From Thermoplasmata archaeon (GTDB taxonomy: Archaea > Thermoplasmatota > Thermoplasmata > Thermoplasmatales > Thermoplasmataceae): a stretch of DNA of 8,593 nucleotides. The stretch's first letter is position 1; every line of letters starts with the position of its first letter. This document shows, one piece after another, positions 6,605-8,593 of the stretch. A program made the position numbers and the translations under genes. The notes below the pieces were generated by a model, which did no database searches, had not been told where the DNA came from, and saw only the letters and a program-made list of their open reading frames with translations. The DNA is taken from assembly GCA_021804185.1 (NCBI GenBank), contig JAJZKL010000022.1:1-8593 (forward strand), written 5' to 3'.

Positions 6605-6694
6605 ATGGAGTTCCAGTTGATTCAGGTTGAAATGCCGGGAAGAAATGATTCCAGCAGACTCCCGACGGGGCAGTGGAGTGCATCTGACACGTGA
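6605..6694 (+). CDS. Possible leaderless micro-ORF (29 residues)
   Basis: An ATG at 6605 lies exactly at leaderless distance from TATAAAAA at 6574-6581 and opens a 29-codon frame ending at TGA 6692-6694. The product starts 'MEFQLIQVEMPGRN' and ends 'QWSASDT'; it is polar with no membrane segment or recognisable motif. It shares the frame of the downstream acetyltransferase but is separated by stops, so it is not a simple 5' extension. It could be a microprotein, an upstream ORF or chance. The promoter spacing is the only positive evidence. Confidence 0.25.
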   Translation: MEFQLIQVEMPGRNDSSRLPTGQWSASDT

Positions 6695-6700
6695 GGTGTT

Positions 6701-6734
6701 CTTCCCCCGTAACCGGCGCCATCGCCAGGGGAAG
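6701..6734. repeat. Dyad abutting the arsN1-like promoter
   Basis: CTTCCCC (6701-6707) and GGGGAAG (6728-6734) are perfect inverted arms; between them GGCG (6715-6718) and CGCC (6723-6726) form a nested dyad. The right arm ends one base before the TATA box and so covers the BRE position. It is a candidate operator. Confidence 0.4.
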
Positions 6735-6742
6735 TATAAATT
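6735..6742 (+). promoter_or_regulatory. TATA box of the ArsN1-type acetyltransferase gene
   Basis: TATAAATT is centred about 26 bases before the ATG at 6764, preceded by the purine-rich GGGGAAG. The spacing implies a leaderless mRNA starting at the ATG and supports that start codon. Confidence 0.65.
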
Positions 6743-6763
6743 CATGACACTGATGACTGGAAG

Positions 6764-7288
6764 ATGGCTCACAAAGATGGCTCCGCTCCATCCGAAATAA
6801 GCACCAGGGCGGCCACGATTTCAGATTCGGATTCTATTGCCGCTATCTATAACCAGGGAATTGAAGACAGGATTGCGACGTTTGAGACCGTTCCGAGGAC
6901 GGCTGATGCCGTCAGGAAATGGTTCGACCACGTTCATCCCGTAGTTGTTGCGGAACATGGCCAGAAGATAGTGGCGTTTGCAGCTACTTTCCCTTACAGT
7001 AATCGTGAATGCTTTTCTGGAATCGCAGAATTCTCGGTATACGTGGAGCGTCACATGAGAGGTAAAGGCGCAGGCAGGGCTGCAATGAATCTCCTGATTG
7101 ACGAATGCCGCAAATCCGGCATGTGGAAACTTGTCTCAAGGGTATTTGTGGAAAACAGGTCAAGCAGGTCACTATTGCAATCGCTTAGTTTTCGCGAAGT
7201 GGGAATTTACGAAAAGCATGCGAAACTCCACGGAGTGTGGAAAGACACGGTCATTGTCGAATACATTATCCGGGAAAATATTGCGTGA
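6764..7288 (+). CDS. arsN1: GNAT acetyltransferase, phosphinothricin/arsinothricin (ArsN1) type
   Basis: This 174-residue GNAT enzyme would transfer acetyl from acetyl-CoA to the amino group of a small amino-acid-like toxin. Several segments follow the ArsN1/phosphinothricin acetyltransferase pattern: 'AAIYNQGIEDRIATFETVPRT' at about 26-46; 'GIAEFSVYVERHMRGKGAGR' at about 86-105, with acetyl-CoA pyrophosphate loop RGKGAG at 99-104; and 'WKLVSRVFVENRSSRSLL' at 121-138, followed by 'FREVGIYEKHAKLHGVWKD' at about 143-161. Members of this clade acetylate arsinothricin, an arsenic-containing glutamate mimic, or the related phosphinothricin; the substrate here is inferred from family. Two positions differ from the usual pattern as I recall it: 'LSF' where GF is common, and 'KHAKLHG' where KHGKLDG is common. 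The N-terminus is about 14 residues longer than in most relatives, but the TATA box spacing supports the ATG at 6764. It stands alone, divergent from thrB, with no other arsenic gene in view. Confidence 0.82.
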   Translation: MAHKDGSAPSEISTRAATISDSDSIAAIYNQGIEDRIATFETVPRTADAVRKWFDHVHPVVVAEHGQKIVAFAATFPYSNRECFSGIAEFSVYVERHMRGKGAGRAAMNLLIDECRKSGMWKLVSRVFVENRSSRSLLQSLSFREVGIYEKHAKLHGVWKDTVIVEYIIRENIA

Positions 7289-7784
7289 ACCATTCTCAGT
7301 AAAATTAACAGGCAAAGTCTGGAATAGAGCTTTGTCCCTGCTTTCATTTTTACGGAGTTTACTCATGTGTTCTGAATGCATGCCTGAATCGTGCGTATGT
7401 TCCGTTTGTCACTTTTGCAGGCAGATCCCTGCCTGCTCTCCAGACGTGGACATACAATATTTCCGGATTGCTGTCAGGGTATCTGTGGATTCAATGTACG
7501 GGGCAGAAATGCATGAAGCATTGTCAACTCGCAACCCCCGGCTTGGACAAAGACAACACCCATTTTCTTTTGGTCCCGTACAGGAAACAGGTCAAAGCTA
7601 CCAAGGGCCATATCATCGTCGTAATTCTGGACAAACCACTCGATCCACAAATCTGCGGAAACCCGGATATATCTCAACCAGAGGGTGGGGATATTTGGAT
7701 TCGTGTTCACCCACTGCATGCGTTATGATTGAACATAGTCGTGATGTTTTCAGCAAGACGACAAGGGCTCTTCAGAAGTAGATA
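7289..7784. other. Segment without an assignable gene; overlapping open frames
   Basis: No recognisable protein or RNA gene was found in these 496 bases. One plus-strand frame is open from an ATG at 7365 to TAG 7779-7781 (138 residues) and begins cysteine-rich (seven Cys among its first 24 residues, as in 'CVCSVCHFC'). A second plus frame is open from 7309 to TGA 7726-7728, and after it to TAA 7783-7785; it includes 'HFLLVPYRKQVKATKGHIIV' (about 7560-7619). A minus-strand frame from an ATG at 7719 to 7474 (81 residues) begins 'MQWVNTNPNIPTLW'. None has a promoter at leaderless spacing or a family I know. It may be a decayed gene or a small accessory protein gene; a T-rich stretch at 7341-7352 may mark the 3' end of the acetyltransferase transcript. 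Confidence 0.4.
7417..7436. repeat. Strong GC-rich hairpin
   Basis: GCAGGCAG (7417-7424) and CTGCCTGC (7429-7436) are perfect 8-base arms around a 4-base ATCC loop. It sits in the unassigned region 130 bases after the acetyltransferase stop. No T-run follows on either strand, so a terminator is doubtful; it could be part of an RNA structure or a remnant end of a mobile element. Confidence 0.45.
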
Positions 7785-7955
7785 ATGGTTGAAGCAAAAG
7801 AGGAGCTGAGGGGAAGATTGGGAGGTATTTCGAAAAGAGACAGAAAACCTGTGAAATTCATCTGGACAAATAAGATGGATCAGATGCTTGGTGGTAAGAA
7901 TCTCCTGCATGATAATAGAAATTATAAAACCCCATATTGGAAAAGGGAGATATAA
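7785..7955 (+). CDS. Small basic ORF upstream of DUF3800 (56 residues, unknown)
   Basis: The ATG at 7785 opens a 56-codon frame ending at TAA 7953-7955. The product is strongly basic and soluble, beginning 'MVEAKEELRGRLGGISKRDR' and ending 'NRNYKTPYWKREI', with no membrane segment. Its first base overlaps the TAA (7783-7785) that closes the preceding frame, a TAATG arrangement that could give coupled translation if that frame is real. No TATA box lies at leaderless distance and no ribosome site is evident. The DUF3800 gene begins 74 bases later with its own promoter-like site. I do not recognise the protein; it could be a small DNA- or RNA-binding protein or the tail of a decayed gene. Confidence 0.4.
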   Translation: MVEAKEELRGRLGGISKRDRKPVKFIWTNKMDQMLGGKNLLHDNRNYKTPYWKREI

Positions 7956-7999
7956 GCTGACATTCCGTATGAAAGGTCAGGGACGTCTGGCAAGATCAG

Positions 8000-8007
8000 T
8001 TTTATTT
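8000..8007 (+). promoter_or_regulatory. TATA-like box of the DUF3800 gene
   Basis: TTTTATTT is centred about 26 bases before the GTG at 8030, the leaderless distance seen at the other genes here. An upstream in-frame TTG at 8006 lies inside the box itself, so it is unlikely to be the start. Confidence 0.5.
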
Positions 8008-8029
8008 GAAGCGCCACAATTCTTTCAGC

Positions 8030-8593
8030 GTGCAAATTCTCTACATCGATGCATCAGGTGATCCCGGTCCTTTCAAAGGAAAGAACACAAAATACTATGT
8101 TCTTTCTGGAGCCGCTATGAGTTACAAAGATTGGAAATTCATTACGGAGGATTTTAAGGCCATTCTGAGTACTTATTTCAAGACCGGCAATATTCCCGAG
8201 CTTCACGCGAAAGAATTGATGACTGGTAGATCGCCTTTTGACGTAATTGATCACAAAGGCTTGGCATCTGATCTGACTGACTTCATTAACCAGGCCCACG
8301 TAACATTGTTCGGGGTAGTCATCAACAAGGAATCTTATCTGAAAAAAGGCTATGGGCCACCAAACACCATAGTAAACAAGACTCTCGAGGAGATAGTCAA
8401 TCGCTTCCACTTATATCTCCAGAGGCATAAGACCCTTGGAATGATTGTATCTGATGCCAGTACTGAAGGATTCGATACCAGCATAAGGAACACCTACGAG
8501 TATTTCAGAGAACAGGGCACACAATTTGTCAAGCTCAACAGAATTGTTGACACCATATTCTTTACTCCTTCTGAAACCATTATCTACTTCTGA
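8030..8593 (+). CDS. DUF3800 family protein, probably C-terminally truncated
   Basis: From GTG 8030 the protein is 187 residues and begins 'MQILYIDASGDPGPF', the usual DUF3800 opening, followed by 'KYYVLSGAAM' at 21-30. Further landmarks are 'ELHAKEL' at 57-63, 'GMIVSDAS' with D142, and 'LNRIVDTIFFTPSE' at 169-182. DUF3800 is thought to have an RNase H-like fold and occurs near mobile elements and defence genes, but its activity is not established. The first motif reads YIDASGD, where most relatives have YIDESGD. The protein stops at 'SETIIYF'; relatives normally continue into a 'LQxADxxxYA' helix carrying another conserved aspartate, so the reading frame is probably broken just before the window ends, though the downstream bases cannot be seen. 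The start could also be the TTG at 8006, but the family pattern and TATA spacing favour GTG. Confidence 0.75.
   Translation: MQILYIDASGDPGPFKGKNTKYYVLSGAAMSYKDWKFITEDFKAILSTYFKTGNIPELHAKELMTGRSPFDVIDHKGLASDLTDFINQAHVTLFGVVINKESYLKKGYGPPNTIVNKTLEEIVNRFHLYLQRHKTLGMIVSDASTEGFDTSIRNTYEYFREQGTQFVKLNRIVDTIFFTPSETIIYF

Noticed and set aside
6510..6791. 93-codon minus-strand open frame across the thrB-arsN1 spacer
   Set aside because: It overlaps the starts of both flanking genes and both of their TATA boxes, and its composition (many Cys, His, Ser, Pro) is not protein-like.
7098..7364. 5' half of the 227-codon plus-strand frame overlapping the acetyltransferase
   Set aside because: This part lies in another frame of the clear GNAT gene; only the portion after the GNAT stop could be independent.
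7417..7436. GC hairpin as an intrinsic terminator of the acetyltransferase gene
   Set aside because: It is 130 bases past the stop and has no following T-run on either strand.

Overview
The window looks like a piece of an archaeal chromosome, most likely Thermoplasmata (a Thermoplasmatales-type acidophile or relative); the lineage is an inference. The main evidence is how genes start. At least four genes have an A/T-rich TATA-like octamer centred about 26-28 bases before the start codon, with no convincing Shine-Dalgarno site between, which is the pattern expected of leaderless archaeal mRNAs. The gene types fit too: a zinc-ribbon threonine synthase beside a GHMP homoserine kinase, and an exported beta-helix protein with a leaderless promoter.

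Layout. (1) 1-1518, plus strand: a long helical-repeat ORF resembling the C-terminal region of SWIM zinc-finger proteins. It has no start codon before residue M1 at 136, yet its frame stays open and protein-like back to tandem stops at 4-9, so it may be the 3' part of a broken or frameshifted larger gene. (2) 1770-2703, plus strand: a dienelactone hydrolase-family alpha/beta hydrolase with its catalytic set intact, and a translationally overlapping 42-residue ORF. (3) 2835-4210, plus strand: an exported right-handed beta-helix protein split by a one-base frameshift near 3731, with a terminator-like hairpin over its stop codon. (4) 6513-4259, minus strand: homoserine kinase (thrB, apparent TTG start) then threonine synthase (thrC), the last two steps from homoserine to threonine, separated by 107 bases holding two dyads. 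(5) 6764-7288, plus strand, divergent from thrB: a GNAT acetyltransferase of the phosphinothricin/arsinothricin (ArsN1) type. (6) 7289-7784: about 500 bases with no gene I can name, several overlapping open frames and a strong GC hairpin. (7) 7785-8593, plus strand: a 56-residue ORF and a DUF3800 protein that stops at the window edge before the usual C-terminal part of the family.

How the parts work together. Only thrB-thrC form a clear pathway unit. The acetyltransferase and the hydrolase are self-standing accessory or detoxification enzymes. The right-hand end (cysteine-rich open frames, small ORF, truncated DUF3800) and the left-hand end (headless SWIM-like gene) look like accessory or decaying DNA. 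I found no tRNA, rRNA, CRISPR array or intact insertion sequence. No clearly new multi-gene system is evident; the best leads are the small leaderless ORF and dyads in the thrB-arsN1 promoter region, the 42- and 56-residue ORFs, and the unexplained 7289-7784 segment.
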